A model generated the notes under the pieces. That model was not told the origin of the DNA. It did not search any database and saw only the letters and a list, made by a program, of their open reading frames with translations. The translations under genes were made by a program, and so were the position numbers. Shown here piece by piece: positions 22,000 to 30,768 of a stretch of 34,443 nucleotides of DNA; the stretch's first letter is position 1, and the number at the start of each line of letters is the position of its first letter. Origin of the DNA: a virus; IMG/VR virus record IMGVR_UViG_3300044981_000194, positions 1 to 34,443 of that record; one strand, written 5' to 3'.

Positions 22000-22106
22000 A
22001 TAAAGAAGAGATTTTATGTCAAATTAAGGAAGCAGAAAATTTAATAAATAAATTAGATGGAATTATGACGAGCAAATGTTACGACTTTAATATTAAAGTT
22101 TATTGA
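21996..22106 (+). CDS. 36-residue helical protein, GTG start
   Basis: The GTG at 21996 has AAGGA eight bases upstream. The product starts MNKEEILCQIKEAENLINKL and is mostly one charged helix. Unrecognised, one of several tiny genes before the helicase. Confidence 0.5.
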   Translation: MNKEEILCQIKEAENLINKLDGIMTSKCYDFNIKVY

Positions 22107-22162
22107 TATTGAAAAAATGAAAAACATATATTATTACTGATAAACAAACAAAGGTCATCAAG

Positions 22163-22366
22163 ATGAAATGGTATAGCAATAAAAAATATATTCCTGTTCA
22201 ATGCGGTAAATATGTAGTTTATAGTAAAATTACTGGATATTGTTACATTGCCTATGCTGAATTTATGAACGACGGTTCTTTTGTTTTTTATAATGATGAT
22301 GACGATAAGTCCATTGATGATGCAACACATTTTATGTTTATACCTCCAATTGAAATTGAGGAATAA
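22163..22366 (+). CDS. DUF551-like small protein, copy A
   Basis: A protein of 67 residues beginning MKWYSNKKYIPVQCGKYVVY and ending THFMFIPPIEIEE. The pattern (a W-x-S-x-K start, beta core, and a T-H-[FW]-x-P-x-P end) matches DUF551-type phage proteins, whose role is unknown. A diverged paralogue of equal length lies at 24722-24925. AAGGTCATCAAG precedes the ATG. Confidence 0.75.
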   Translation: MKWYSNKKYIPVQCGKYVVYSKITGYCYIAYAEFMNDGSFVFYNDDDDKSIDDATHFMFIPPIEIEE

Positions 22367-22375
22367 TTTTCAACA

Positions 22376-24085
22376 ATGAAGCCATTAAGACGTTATCAGC
22401 AGAAAGCTGTGCAGGAATGCTGGGAATCATTAAAGACTAATGATGATCCCGTTTTACTCATGGCAAGCGTAGGGGCTGGTAAAAGCTTGATGCTTGCCAA
22501 TATACTTGTAACTATACAACAAGCTGGCAAAAGAGCATTATGCCTGGTTAACAATGCTGAGCTCGTAAGAAATAATTGCGAAACGTTTCGTCAAGAAGGA
22601 GGTTTGTCCTCTATTTACTGTGCAGCTCTGGGGGAAAAGGACGCAAGCGCCCCAATAATATTTGGCACCCCTAAATCAATACTAAATGGAATAAATAAAA
22701 ATGAAGCCATTGGAAAAATTAGATTCAATCTTATCGTCGTGGACGAAGCTCATGCTATTAATTATCTTGATAACCGCTCTTGTTTCATGCGTATTTTACG
22801 TCATTACAAACAGGATTACCCAGGAATGCGTTTACTGGGTGCTACAGGAACAAATTTCAGATTCAAAGGTGCTTCCATCGTCGGACCAGATTGCCTCTTT
22901 AAATCTCAAGTCGGCAATATCACCACTGAGCAGTTAATTAAAGAAAACTATCTCATTCAACCTAATTTTGAAGTAGATGAAAATCTCATTCTGGATTTCT
23001 CAAAAGTTAAAATAAAACAAAATGGCCAGTTCGACCATAAACAACTTGAGTTAGTAATAGAGAAAAGCGCTCGACTAACAGAGCTAATTTGTCATCAAGT
23101 AGTTCATATCATGGAAACACAAAAACGATTTGGTGTATTCTTCTTTGCTACCACCAAAAAACATGCCTATGAAATATTAAGCCATCTACCGGTAAATCAA
23201 TCAGCTATAATATTAGGAGATACCCCCCAAGATGAGCGCACTAAAATTCTTGAAAACGCTCGTAACGGCACGATCCGTTATTTGGTTAATATCGCTATCA
23301 TCAGTGTGGGCGTTGATATTCCTGCTTATGATACTATTGCCTATTTAAGACCAACTGAAAGCTTGGTTCTTTTGGTTCAGACTATGGGAAGGGTTTTACG
23401 TTTATCACCAAACACTAACAAAACAGAGGCGCTTGTATTGGATTTCGCTGGTAATATAGAGCGTCACAGGGACTGGGATAATCCATTGTTACTTGAGGCC
23501 TTAAAACAAACCGTTGACAGAGATAAGCCTCTAGTAATTCAATGCCCAGCCTGTAATGACATGAATACAGAGCACGCAAGACGTTGCATAGGAGTTGCAA
23601 ACGAAAGACGCTGTGATTACTACTTTGAATTTAAAGCGTGCCCTGATTCGTCCTGTGGGGCTCAGAATGATATTGCCGCCAGACTTTGCCATAAATGCGG
23701 GCATGAGATTATAGATCCTAATGCAAAATTATCGTTATCTCATGTTAAAAATCAATTATTTCAGGTAAATGTACTCGAGGCTCGCTATGGAGTATCAGAA
23801 ACCCAAAATGGTTTTCGTATCAATTGCGCCTACAAATGTCAGGACGATTCTGGACGCATTGGCTCTGTCTTTGAAAATTACTCACCCATAAGTGAAAAAG
23901 CAGCAAGAGTATTCTACGGGCAGTTCGTCAAAAAACATTGTTCGGATGCCAGTAAATGGTATATTCACCTTGGCAATAGATCGAAAGTAGAGTCCATGCT
24001 GCAAACAGCTGATACGCCTTTGTCATTATTAATATCCAGGGAACAGGAAGGCATGCGCATCAGGAAAAAGATTTTTGTAACTTAA
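22376..24085 (+). CDS. DEAD/DEAH-box (SF2) helicase with C-terminal zinc fingers
   Basis: A protein of 569 residues. Motifs in order: Q-type start LRRYQQKAVQE; Walker A ASVGAGKS (30-37); motif II VVDEAH near 120; motif III LGATGTN near 153; motif V IAIISVGVDIPAYD near 310; motif VI QTMGRVLRLS near 335. Residues about 390-450 hold Cys pairs (CPACNDMNTEHARRC, then CPDSSCGAQ and CHKCGHE), two probable zinc ribbons. A C-terminal OB- or DNA-binding-like region follows. It resembles phage SSL2/UvsW-like helicases used in replication start or branch migration. It is the main enzyme of the right half of this operon. Confidence 0.92.
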   Translation: MKPLRRYQQKAVQECWESLKTNDDPVLLMASVGAGKSLMLANILVTIQQAGKRALCLVNNAELVRNNCETFRQEGGLSSIYCAALGEKDASAPIIFGTPKSILNGINKNEAIGKIRFNLIVVDEAHAINYLDNRSCFMRILRHYKQDYPGMRLLGATGTNFRFKGASIVGPDCLFKSQVGNITTEQLIKENYLIQPNFEVDENLILDFSKVKIKQNGQFDHKQLELVIEKSARLTELICHQVVHIMETQKRFGVFFFATTKKHAYEILSHLPVNQSAIILGDTPQDERTKILENARNGTIRYLVNIAIISVGVDIPAYDTIAYLRPTESLVLLVQTMGRVLRLSPNTNKTEALVLDFAGNIERHRDWDNPLLLEALKQTVDRDKPLVIQCPACNDMNTEHARRCIGVANERRCDYYFEFKACPDSSCGAQNDIAARLCHKCGHEIIDPNAKLSLSHVKNQLFQVNVLEARYGVSETQNGFRINCAYKCQDDSGRIGSVFENYSPISEKAARVFYGQFVKKHCSDASKWYIHLGNRSKVESMLQTADTPLSLLISREQEGMRIRKKIFVT

Positions 24086-24111
24086 TTTTATTTTAATAAC
24101 AAGGATGTTAT

Positions 24112-24345
24112 ATGAATGGAAATTTTTCAGACTTCAGGTTCTTTATTCAACCAACAATTAATAATTGTCCGGATTTGATAAATTTGAATATGGTAGGAGT
24201 TCATATAGAAACTGACATAAATTCCAGTATTTTGATTAACCCCATTAAACTCGAAGAGTTCGGAATAACCTATCTTTTTGAGTTAATGAAGGATTTGACG
24301 TATGTGTTGAAGTCTAAACTTAAATATAAAGATCATCTGGAATAA
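24112..24345 (+). CDS. Hypothetical small protein
   Basis: A protein of 77 residues with AAGGATG before the ATG. The N-terminal half is Asn-rich (MNGNFSDFRFFIQPTINNCP); the C-terminal half is beta then helix (EEFGITYLFELMKDLTYVLK). No family recognised. Confidence 0.7.
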   Translation: MNGNFSDFRFFIQPTINNCPDLINLNMVGVHIETDINSSILINPIKLEEFGITYLFELMKDLTYVLKSKLKYKDHLE

Positions 24346-24386
24346 GTAAAATAAAATTCTGGAAGCTTTATCAAAGGAGTATCCAA

Positions 24387-24440
24387 GTGAAATTTGAAGA
24401 AGTATTGCCGCTTATGCGATACATGGGAAATAACAGATGA
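24387..24440 (+). CDS. 17-residue ORF, possible remnant of a DUF2829-like gene
   Basis: A GTG start with AAGGAG upstream encodes MKFEEVLPLMRYMGNNR. The first ten residues match how many DUF2829 (Tad2-type) phage proteins begin. The stop overlaps the next ATG as ATGA, so it is at least positioned to be translated. It may be a truncated relic or a coupling leader. Confidence 0.35.
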   Translation: MKFEEVLPLMRYMGNNR

Positions 24441-24673
24441 ATAACTTAACGAAAGAAGATCTAATATGCGGATTTACAATAGATCCAGAAACTTGTTATC
24501 CCTATGGTCACATTCCACTGACAAAAAAAGAGAAGAGAGAAATATTTATTTATAAAGTTAAGGAAATGATCGTTGAGTTGTTATGGTTGGTGCCTATTAC
24601 GATAGGAATAACTTTACAAATAAGTGGATTTGCTTATTTGGCAGGGATATTCTTCAAAATGGGTGCGTCATAA
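24437..24673 (+). CDS. Small membrane protein
   Basis: A protein of 78 residues. The N-terminal 45 residues are polar with a basic helix (KKEKREIFIYKVKEMIVE); a strong membrane span follows (LLWLVPITIGITLQISGFAY), perhaps with a re-entrant Gly-rich end. Its ATG overlaps the 17-codon ORF. No family recognised. Confidence 0.7.
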   Translation: MNNLTKEDLICGFTIDPETCYPYGHIPLTKKEKREIFIYKVKEMIVELLWLVPITIGITLQISGFAYLAGIFFKMGAS

Positions 24674-24721
24674 TAAATGACTTCACGGCAGAAATAATTT
24701 TAATTTCACGGAAACTAAAAT

Positions 24722-24925
24722 ATGAAATGGTATTCTTCTAAAAGATATAGACCGGGACAGACTGGAGATCAAATAATATTTCGTTTATTAAGTGGAGATA
24801 TACACGGCGGAATTTTAGATCGACAAAAAGACATAGGACTTTTTTTTGAAACTCATTCAGGAGAACGATTTACATATCAAGAAATAACACACTTCTGTAT
24901 TCCAGATCCAATTGAAATAGAATAG
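24722..24925 (+). CDS. DUF551-like small protein, copy B
   Basis: A protein of 67 residues beginning MKWYSSKRYRPGQTGDQIIF and ending THFCIPDPIEIE. The start and end are shared with copy A at 22163-22366 (MKWYS-K-Y-P-Q-G; THF-IP-PIEIE), while the middle has diverged. It is the last gene of the plus-strand arm. The 107 bases that follow hold only a weak hairpin (TCTTG/CAAGA near 25001-25014). Confidence 0.75.
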   Translation: MKWYSSKRYRPGQTGDQIIFRLLSGDIHGGILDRQKDIGLFFETHSGERFTYQEITHFCIPDPIEIE

Positions 24926-25032
24926 GTCTAATTAGTATAATAACCAGATTTAGAGATTTTTTAGTATATTAAAGTATCATGTAAATATATTTGTAGTCGT
25001 CTTGATGACAAGAGTTTCTGTGAAAAATTGAG

Positions 25033-25446
25033 TCAACAAATTGGAAATGATTTATACAGATTTATTTGGTCATTTTGGTAGCATAGGGTTTCATTGCTTT
25101 TTAAATAGGACTTTATTATTTCAATTGCAGGTTCCACCCCCCAAACAGCAGCTGCCATATAGCCCCTGGATTTTTTTCGCTCTAAAAACTTTATTTGTTC
25201 GGCTGATAGTTTACCTTTTCCAGTTTTAAGTTCTACCCATAAACCATGATATTGCCCGCAGGCAACTCCAAGGAAAAAATCAGAAACCCCTCTTTTTACT
25301 CCCATGCGTTTTAATAGTCTTCCCTGCTGAGCAGAGCAACTACGTTCATTGGCAAAATGATGAAAGTCATCCGAAAGTTCAGGGAAGTTATAGGAAAACC
25401 AGTTTACCAGATTAATATGATCAACCTGTTCTGGATTCAAGCTCAT
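25033..25446 (-). CDS. VRR-NUC domain endonuclease
   Basis: A protein of 137 residues from the ATG at 25446, which has AAGGAG seven bases upstream; the extension to 25464 lies across that site. It shows the VRR-NUC pattern: GVSDFFLGV with D56, GLWVELKTGKG with E72 and K74, then Q84 (SAEQIKFLE). In phages such enzymes act as Holliday-junction or branched-DNA nucleases, useful for clearing DNA before packaging. It overlaps the small gene downstream of lysozyme and ends the fibre/lysis operon. Confidence 0.88.
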   Translation of the reverse strand: MSLNPEQVDHINLVNWFSYNFPELSDDFHHFANERSCSAQQGRLLKRMGVKRGVSDFFLGVACGQYHGLWVELKTGKGKLSAEQIKFLERKKSRGYMAAAVWGVEPAIEIIKSYLKSNETLCYQNDQINLYKSFPIC

Positions 25447-25528
25447 GCTTAATCTCCTTGGCACTTGCTCTTAATTCATCAAGCCTGAAGTCATTAATTT
25501 TTTCTATTTTTATCAGATAGGCCTGCAT
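25421..25528 (-). CDS. 35-residue protein between lysozyme and nuclease
   Basis: MQAYLIKIEKINDFRLDELR plus fifteen residues. AGAAGGA precedes the ATG, which is three bases after the lysozyme stop. Its 3' end overlaps the nuclease start and contains that gene's ribosome-binding site, so it probably couples translation. No membrane span, so it is not a spanin. Confidence 0.6.
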   Translation of the reverse strand: MQAYLIKIEKINDFRLDELRASAKEIKHELESRTG

Positions 25529-25531
25529 CAT

Positions 25532-25936
25532 TCATCCTTCTCTAATCATCAGGGCCACATCCTTGGCACGCTGACCTACTTGTCGAGCCCATAGGCTATC
25601 AAGGGCCTCAATAGCGGCATTGGTATAATCCCTTGATTTTAGGGCCTCTATCATTTTTCTGAATTTCAATAATTTAGGGATCCCCAAATTAAAATTCATA
25701 TTAACGAGGGCGTTTTTGACGTGTTCTGGTTGTATGGTATACCAGGATAATTCTTCTAATTCATGTATGGCATGCGCTAAATCGTTTTGAAACATTAATT
25801 CAGCTTCATCAAGCCTTATTCCGTTTTCAAGATTTCTACCCCATCCAATAGTCAGGTGACCGGTAGTGTCTGTATACGGTTTAAACTGCAAGGATTCGCA
25901 TTTTTTAATCCATGCCTGCGTTTGTGGGTCTACCAT
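25532..25936 (-). CDS. Endolysin, T4-type lysozyme (GH24)
   Basis: A protein of 134 residues with the GH24 signature CESLQFKPYTDTTGHLTIGW. The catalytic triad is E14, D23 and T29, the same spacing as E11, D20 and T26 of T4 lysozyme. There is no signal peptide or SAR anchor, so it needs a holin. It cuts peptidoglycan to release progeny. A terminator lies just upstream of it, so expression may depend on read-through or antitermination late in infection. No holin or spanin is seen beside it. Confidence 0.94.
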   Translation of the reverse strand: MVDPQTQAWIKKCESLQFKPYTDTTGHLTIGWGRNLENGIRLDEAELMFQNDLAHAIHELEELSWYTIQPEHVKNALVNMNFNLGIPKLLKFRKMIEALKSRDYTNAAIEALDSLWARQVGQRAKDVALMIREG

Positions 25937-25950
25937 TTTACAATCCTTGT

Positions 25951-25971
25951 AAAATGGCCCCGAAGGGCCAT
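25951..25971 (-). terminator. Terminator with UUCG loop upstream of lysozyme
   Basis: On the minus strand ATGGCCC-TTCG-GGGCCAT is followed by TTTT (the extra Ts come from the plus-strand A-run at 25951-25954). The 7-bp stem with a UUCG tetraloop lies between the fibre gene ending at 25977 and the lysozyme start. Confidence 0.72.
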
Positions 25972-25976
25972 GGGAT

Positions 25977-26831
25977 TTACGCTACAGACAATATACGATA
26001 TTGCACATACAAAGTAGCTGTGCTGTTACCGGTTGTGAATGGACCTGTAGTATTGGACAAATACACTGCTGTGTTTTTACTGGCAGAAGCAAGAACGTTT
26101 AAAGTGGCTTCTCCCGATCCATTAGCTATGAATGAACTAGCGGCAATGGAGTTCAATGTACCGGCAGTTATTTCATCAGTAGCCTGTCCACCAGCACCGT
26201 GAGCAGTATTAGTGTACTGGGCAATGATAGGGCCACCGCCTGCGTATTGCGTGGAAACAAAGGCCACATCCCAAATTATGCTATCAACAATAACGATTTT
26301 TCCAGCACCGGGAGCTGCGACCAGCAGAACTGGTGTGGCATACATTCCCAGGATTTGAGCTGCTGTCAAGCTAATAGTTGCAAGTGCTGAAACGTCTGGA
26401 GCCAACTGGGTAAAATCAACGGCATTATTGGCTATCTTGGATCCTGTTACCGCTCCTGGCTGAATAGTAGTAGCTCCAGTATCGTCTATATGTACATCTC
26501 CAGACATGGTTACGGCAGTTGCTATATTGGAAGAATTTCCTACAATTATATCTCCGGCAGGAAGTGCATTTGAAATTCCGCCATTGGCAGGAACAGGCAC
26601 AAACGTATCCAGAGAAGGGTCATAAGTAAACCAGCCAATTTGATTGGTAGCGTAATAAATTAAAACGATGTCTTCAGGTTCCCATTGCCAAACTCCGTTA
26701 TTTAACAATTCGACAGTGGTCATATTGGCACCAAAATAACCTGACGTGGTAATGTTGGTAAGGTCATTATTAGTTGTAATGCCTACGATATTGGGAAACA
26801 AGTTAAATTCCCTTTTAATAGATAGAATCAT
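25977..26831 (-). CDS. Tail fibre/head fibre-like structural protein
   Basis: A protein of 284 residues, Thr/Ala/Gly/Asn-rich. The N-terminal part includes NLTNITTSGYFGANMTTVEL; a shaft-like central region has GDVHIDDTGATTIQPGAVTG and GSKIANNAVDFTQLAPDVSA, short repeats common in trimeric fibres; the C-terminal 130 residues look like a beta-sandwich (AAPGAGKIVIVDSIIWDVAF). It belongs to the fibre operon read from 32.9 kb. It is probably an accessory receptor-binding or head-fibre protein. CGGAGAT precedes the ATG. Confidence 0.72.
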   Translation of the reverse strand: MILSIKREFNLFPNIVGITTNNDLTNITTSGYFGANMTTVELLNNGVWQWEPEDIVLIYYATNQIGWFTYDPSLDTFVPVPANGGISNALPAGDIIVGNSSNIATAVTMSGDVHIDDTGATTIQPGAVTGSKIANNAVDFTQLAPDVSALATISLTAAQILGMYATPVLLVAAPGAGKIVIVDSIIWDVAFVSTQYAGGGPIIAQYTNTAHGAGGQATDEITAGTLNSIAASSFIANGSGEATLNVLASASKNTAVYLSNTTGPFTTGNSTATLYVQYRILSVA

Positions 26832-26853
26832 TTTTTATCTCCGTATAATTAAT

Positions 26854-27060
26854 TTACCTGGTTTTATGTTTAAGGTTTTTACGCCTTATCCGGTCAATAT
26901 CATCTACACCTAAATAGTCACAACCTTCAGCTGCTGCGTCTGTTCTTACGCAATATCGTCCGGCGTTTCCTGCTTGCTCAATCAGCTCATCGTGATCGGC
27001 GTAACCTCGGCCACCATCGCGAACCTCTATCTTTTTACGTGGAACCTCATCGTACGCCAT
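26854..27060 (-). CDS. Hypothetical small charged protein
   Basis: A protein of 68 residues with AAGGGG before the ATG. It is hydrophilic (KIEVRDGGRGYADHDELIEQ), has two cysteines, and ends very basic (RIRRKNLKHKTR). One of several small basic proteins grouped after the large fibre gene. Function unknown. Confidence 0.68.
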   Translation of the reverse strand: MAYDEVPRKKIEVRDGGRGYADHDELIEQAGNAGRYCVRTDAAAEGCDYLGVDDIDRIRRKNLKHKTR

Positions 27061-27070
27061 GATTATCCCC

Positions 27071-27184
27071 TTAGTATTTGCAATCTTTTTTCATAGGCTT
27101 TTTCTTTTCCATTTTTTTAACATCTTTCTTATCCACGTTGCGGATATTTTTCTCTTCCATTTTCCTTTTTTCTTTAACTGCCAT
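27071..27184 (-). CDS. 37-residue lysine-rich protein
   Basis: MAVKEKRKMEEKNIRNVDKK followed by a Lys-rich tail. CGGAGAA precedes the ATG. The extreme Lys content suggests nucleic-acid binding or packaging inside the head, but this is inference. It fits exactly between neighbours. Confidence 0.6.
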   Translation of the reverse strand: MAVKEKRKMEEKNIRNVDKKDVKKMEKKKPMKKDCKY

Positions 27185-27187
27185 TTT

Positions 27188-27367
27188 TTATTCTCCGGTA
27201 GAATTGTTTGTGTGTATTAGTTTTTCATTAATCCAGGTCAGAACTTCGCTGGCAAAGCTTTCCAGTTCTTTAACAAACAAGGCCTGGAGATCTGGCGCAT
27301 GCGCTACAAACTCAGCTTCCAGGGACTTGATTAACTGATTTTTAATAAATGAAGATAAAAGACTCAT
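27188..27367 (-). CDS. Small helical protein
   Basis: A protein of 59 residues (MSLLSSFIKNQLIKSLEAEF...) with amphipathic helices (ALFVKELESFASEVLTWINE). The start overlaps the previous stop as TAATG. No clear membrane span. Unrecognised; an amphipathic helix would suit a pinholin-like or assembly role only speculatively. Confidence 0.68.
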   Translation of the reverse strand: MSLLSSFIKNQLIKSLEAEFVAHAPDLQALFVKELESFASEVLTWINEKLIHTNNSTGE

Positions 27368-27591
27368 TAGCCTTTGCTCCCACGATCGCCGCCATCCAGA
27401 ATACGATTAGCCTTGGCATCAATTTTAGCTTTCGATGATTCTGAAAGCTTTCCTTTTTTTTCCATTTCACTAGCCCGTGCTTTCGCGTTTTTAGCATGTG
27501 CTTTATCAGGCATAGGATACGCTTCTCTTCCTGGTAATCCGAAATCTGATTTAGGAAGCTTATTCCTCTGTTTGGTTGTCAATATCGCCAT
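27367..27591 (-). CDS. Small conserved phage protein (KSDFGLPG...AYP type)
   Basis: A protein of 74 residues from the ATG at 27591 (MAILTTKQRNKLPKSDFGLP). The KSDFGLPGREAYPMPDKAHA stretch recurs in a group of small phage virion or unknown proteins with DxxHA ends. It is Ala/Lys-rich and ends DGGDRGSKG. The start lies within the end of the upstream gene; a longer frame to 27606 is possible. Function unknown. Confidence 0.7.
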   Translation of the reverse strand: MAILTTKQRNKLPKSDFGLPGREAYPMPDKAHAKNAKARASEMEKKGKLSESSKAKIDAKANRILDGGDRGSKG

Positions 27592-27790
27592 CTTCACTCT
27601 CCACAAGATTTGTTTCCGCTAAATTTTCAGATCCCGATACAACTGATTCATTGGATTTTCTGTCAAATTCTGAAATCCAGAACAGGGCTTCAGATAAATG
27701 ACCTTCAAGTTTTGCATAAGTTGCTTTTGTTTGTTCTATTTCCATTTTTATCTTTTCTATTCTGTCACATACTTCTTGTTTCGTAAGCAT
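27560..27790 (-). CDS. Coiled-coil small protein with acidic tail
   Basis: A protein of 76 residues (MLTKQEVCDRIEKIKMEIEQ...) with a coiled-coil N-terminal half and a disordered acidic tail (VESEDGDIDNQTEE). AGGAGAAGG precedes the ATG. It follows the large fibre gene and could be a small chaperone for fibre assembly, by position only. Confidence 0.68.
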   Translation of the reverse strand: MLTKQEVCDRIEKIKMEIEQTKATYAKLEGHLSEALFWISEFDRKSNESVVSGSENLAETNLVESEDGDIDNQTEE

Positions 27791-27822
27791 TAAACCTTCT
27801 CCTGAAAATTAAATAAATTGTT

Positions 27823-30405
27823 TCACGAAAATTCCCAGACAATTATTAGTCCAGAGCTTCCGTTACCTCCAGCCAGGCTTACGGTAGTTCCAGAAGCTCC
27901 ACTGCCACCACTTCCATAAGAACCGGCATTATTTCCAGCTCCTGTTGCATTTACTACCCCTACAGCTCCACCTCCATAAATACTGGATCCTCCGTTTCCA
28001 GAGGCCAGATTTCCAAGAGATGCCGATCCATACGACCCAGGATTTCCACTGGAGTTTATGTCGCCATTAGATCCAATTCCGGAAACTCCACCTTGAGAAA
28101 AGGAAGTGCTGTTAACCAGAGCAGGGGTGTTATCAGGAAGCCCACCAGAACCACCGGTTGCTTGCAAAGATGATGCGCTAAATGTTGTTGTGCCACCTGA
28201 TGACCCTGTATTAGCTCCAGCCAGACCTCCTGCGCCTCCCGCTCCAACTGTATAAGTATAAGTGCTGGATGCTGAAGCCACATATAATCTGGCATAACCT
28301 CCTGAGCCTCCTCCAGCTGCAGCAGAGAATGAGCCGGCAGCACCCAGAACTCCACCTCCACCACCTCCTCCTCCCATTACTTCCACTAAAATAGAAGTAA
28401 CATTCGCAGGTTTTGTATAGGTTGCCGAAGTTCCAGAAGTAAATATTTGAAAGCTTCTAAGTCCACCACCCCCGGTAGTATTCGTCAAAACTCCAGCGCT
28501 TGGAGTTCCTATATTAATATTTGGTAATGTAGTTCCCAGACTTGGAACACCACCGGAACTTGTAATTAATACGGCGCTATTTGCTGTGGCAAGTGCTGCC
28601 ATGGTATTTGCTGATGAAGCATATAACAGTGTATTAGCCGCATTAGTTGCAGGATAGGTAGAGGTAGTCCATATCGGGGCGCTTGTTCCCTGGGAAATTA
28701 ATAATTGCCCTGATGAGCCAGCCGAATTTATAGCCATGGCACTTGCTGTTGAATAAACTATACCACCTGCTGCTGCTGTCAAACTCGCATTACTTCCGCC
28801 TCTTGTTAAGCTTAATTGGCCTGACCAGCCTGCGGTTATTGAAGTTGCTTGCAGAAGAGCGGTTGCCGGAGTGCCGCCTAAAGTTAATGTAACATTGGTA
28901 TCGTTGACTTCTGTCAGTGCAGCAGGAGTTGGCAATTGACCTGTGGTGGCTAAAGTTCCAGAGGTTGGAAATGTAACATTTGTAGCAGCTGTCATTGTAA
29001 ATGTTGATGCAAAGCTTCCTGATGTTGCCAGAGATCCTGCCATGGTTAAAGTATTAGCGCCGTTGTTAACCCCTGTACCCCCTCTTGTTGGACTTAATGT
29101 TCCAGTCCATCCTAAAGTTAAACTGGTAGCTTGCAATAAAGCTGTGGCAGGTGTTCCTCCCAGCGTTAAAGTAACATTAGTATCGTTTACTTCGGTTAAT
29201 GCTGCTGGAGTAATTCCATTACCTGGTGTTGCCCAAGTCCCGTCTCCTCTCCAGAAAGTTGTTGATCCAGCCGCAGTTCCTGAATTTAAGTGACTTACCG
29301 CTAAATTTCCGGTTACATACATGGAAAGATCGATATCAGTTCCTTGCCAAACTCCAGTTCCTATTGTGCCAAGCGTAGTAATGGAGCTTTGACCTGCGTA
29401 ACTGGCAGAAATATCAATAACCGGAGTTAAGCCACCAGTTGATGTAATACGATTACTGGTTCCTGATACACTGGAAACCCCTGTTCCTGAAGGAGTTACC
29501 CAGGTTCCATCTCCTCGCCAGAATGTAGTGGCACTTGCTGAGGTTCCGGAATTTAAATTAGTAACGGGAAGATTTCCAGTAAAGCCAATGGTTATGGATC
29601 CAGATCCATTTCCTACTAGAATATTTTGACCGGAATTAATGGCTGCTGCCGAATAAATTCCACCGCTAGTACCAATAAGGACCTGACCCGCTGTAGGAGG
29701 AGTTGCAGTACCCGATCCTCCATCGGCTGGTAATAACGGTGATGTCAATGTTAATGCCGCAAAGGTTGGGGAACTTCCTGTTGCAATATCCTGTGGCAAT
29801 GAAGCCGTAACATGCCCTGTTGATGATGAAAATATAATCTGATTGGTAGTCCCGGTTAAAGACTGAACACCCGATCCAAATAAGCCGTCAGCATACGTTT
29901 TATTAACAATATCAGTACCTGAGACGGGAGCCGCTACCACTGATCCCGATGAAAGAGCCGCTGTTGATGCTGTAATGGAGGCACCAGGAATCGATAGACC
30001 TGTTGGCAAAGTAGTGCTTAATGACGGCAATCCACCACTACCAGTAACCAGAACTGAATTGTTTCCAGAAGGGATAGGCGATACGGCCTGTCCGCTTGAG
30101 GCATAATAAGCTATATCGTTAACGCTTCCAGGATTTACAGTCCCTGAGCCACTTCCCGATAATTCTACCCAGGTTGCAGATAAGGTGTCGTAATATTCAT
30201 AGGTCAGGTTATCCGTATTAAAACGCAATCTTCCGTCTATGGCTATGCTGGGTACAGGACGGGATGCGGTCGAACCAGGAGCAAGGAAAGTCCATGGATT
30301 ATTGAATAATACATTTCCACCCGATAGTAATCCTGGGGTCTGGTTATTATTCCCCAAATCTCCACCGGCTGTCATCTGGCTAAACTTGATGGTCTCAATT
30401 GCCAT
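27823..30405 (-). CDS. Large tail fibre with repeats and glycine-rich C-terminal domain
   Basis: A protein of 860 residues from the ATG at 30405 (AAGGA nine bases upstream; a GTG two codons earlier is too close to it). Residues 1-90 contain [20 protein letters not shown], a virion-attachment-like start. The shaft has two sets of repeats: [20 protein letters not shown] and [20 protein letters not shown], each present twice or more. The last 200 residues begin [20 protein letters not shown], the start of a phage Gly-rich adhesin-like domain, then Gly/Ser/Ala loops resembling a polyglycine-II receptor-binding tip. It probably contacts the host surface. Confidence 0.82.
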   Translation of the reverse strand: MAIETIKFSQMTAGGDLGNNNQTPGLLSGGNVLFNNPWTFLAPGSTASRPVPSIAIDGRLRFNTDNLTYEYYDTLSATWVELSGSGSGTVNPGSVNDIAYYASSGQAVSPIPSGNNSVLVTGSGGLPSLSTTLPTGLSIPGASITASTAALSSGSVVAAPVSGTDIVNKTYADGLFGSGVQSLTGTTNQIIFSSSTGHVTASLPQDIATGSSPTFAALTLTSPLLPADGGSGTATPPTAGQVLIGTSGGIYSAAAINSGQNILVGNGSGSITIGFTGNLPVTNLNSGTSASATTFWRGDGTWVTPSGTGVSSVSGTSNRITSTGGLTPVIDISASYAGQSSITTLGTIGTGVWQGTDIDLSMYVTGNLAVSHLNSGTAAGSTTFWRGDGTWATPGNGITPAALTEVNDTNVTLTLGGTPATALLQATSLTLGWTGTLSPTRGGTGVNNGANTLTMAGSLATSGSFASTFTMTAATNVTFPTSGTLATTGQLPTPAALTEVNDTNVTLTLGGTPATALLQATSITAGWSGQLSLTRGGSNASLTAAAGGIVYSTASAMAINSAGSSGQLLISQGTSAPIWTTSTYPATNAANTLLYASSANTMAALATANSAVLITSSGGVPSLGTTLPNINIGTPSAGVLTNTTGGGGLRSFQIFTSGTSATYTKPANVTSILVEVMGGGGGGGGVLGAAGSFSAAAGGGSGGYARLYVASASSTYTYTVGAGGAGGLAGANTGSSGGTTTFSASSLQATGGSGGLPDNTPALVNSTSFSQGGVSGIGSNGDINSSGNPGSYGSASLGNLASGNGGSSIYGGGAVGVVNATGAGNNAGSYGSGGSGASGTTVSLAGGNGSSGLIIVWEFS
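28846..29216 (-). repeat. Diverged internal repeat of the fibre shaft
   Basis: The segment encoding [20 protein letters not shown] and the next 15 residues occurs twice (about 28846-28935 and 29115-29216). The proteins are almost identical while the DNA differs at many third positions, so the repeat is old and kept by selection. Confidence 0.8.
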
Positions 30406-30432
30406 TTTCACAAATCCTTGTGAGTATGAATA

Positions 30433-30768
30433 CTATCCCTGTAACTGTCTTAATGAGACACCGATATAAGCAATAGCATCTGGTGTAATAAAGTGTAGCA
30501 CATCTCCACCCCGAACATAGCGTTTTAAAGGCTTAAATTCATTGAATGGCTGCGTTCCAACGCTTCCACCAGCCGGTATCACAGGGGTGGCATTAGGGCA
30601 CACAAATACATTAGAATTTGAGGCGTATTCAAAGTAGGCCTGAAATTGCATGATATCTGTTCCAGGAACGGTCCAGGTTTGTTCGGAATTAACTGTGCAG
30701 GCAACTTGTGCGCACGTATCACTAAAAGGCATTGTTTCAATATAGTTTGCATTGTATTGAATGGTCAT
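30433..30768 (-). CDS. Small structural protein of the fibre operon
   Basis: A protein of 111 residues, beta-rich (DTCAQVACTVNSEQTWTVPG, ending DAIAYIGVSLRQLQG). AAGGAT precedes the ATG. The composition and size look like a head-decoration or fibre-associated beta-sandwich, and it lies between two fibre genes. No family recognised. Confidence 0.72.
   Translation of the reverse strand: MTIQYNANYIETMPFSDTCAQVACTVNSEQTWTVPGTDIMQFQAYFEYASNSNVFVCPNATPVIPAGGSVGTQPFNEFKPLKRYVRGGDVLHFITPDAIAYIGVSLRQLQG

Noticed and set aside
25001-25014. Terminator between the converging arms
   Set aside because: Only a 5-bp stem with no U-run; too weak to call.
28943-29293. 116-residue plus-strand frame inside the fibre gene
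   Set aside because: Shadow of the repetitive fibre gene; no ribosome-binding site and composition mirrors the repeat.
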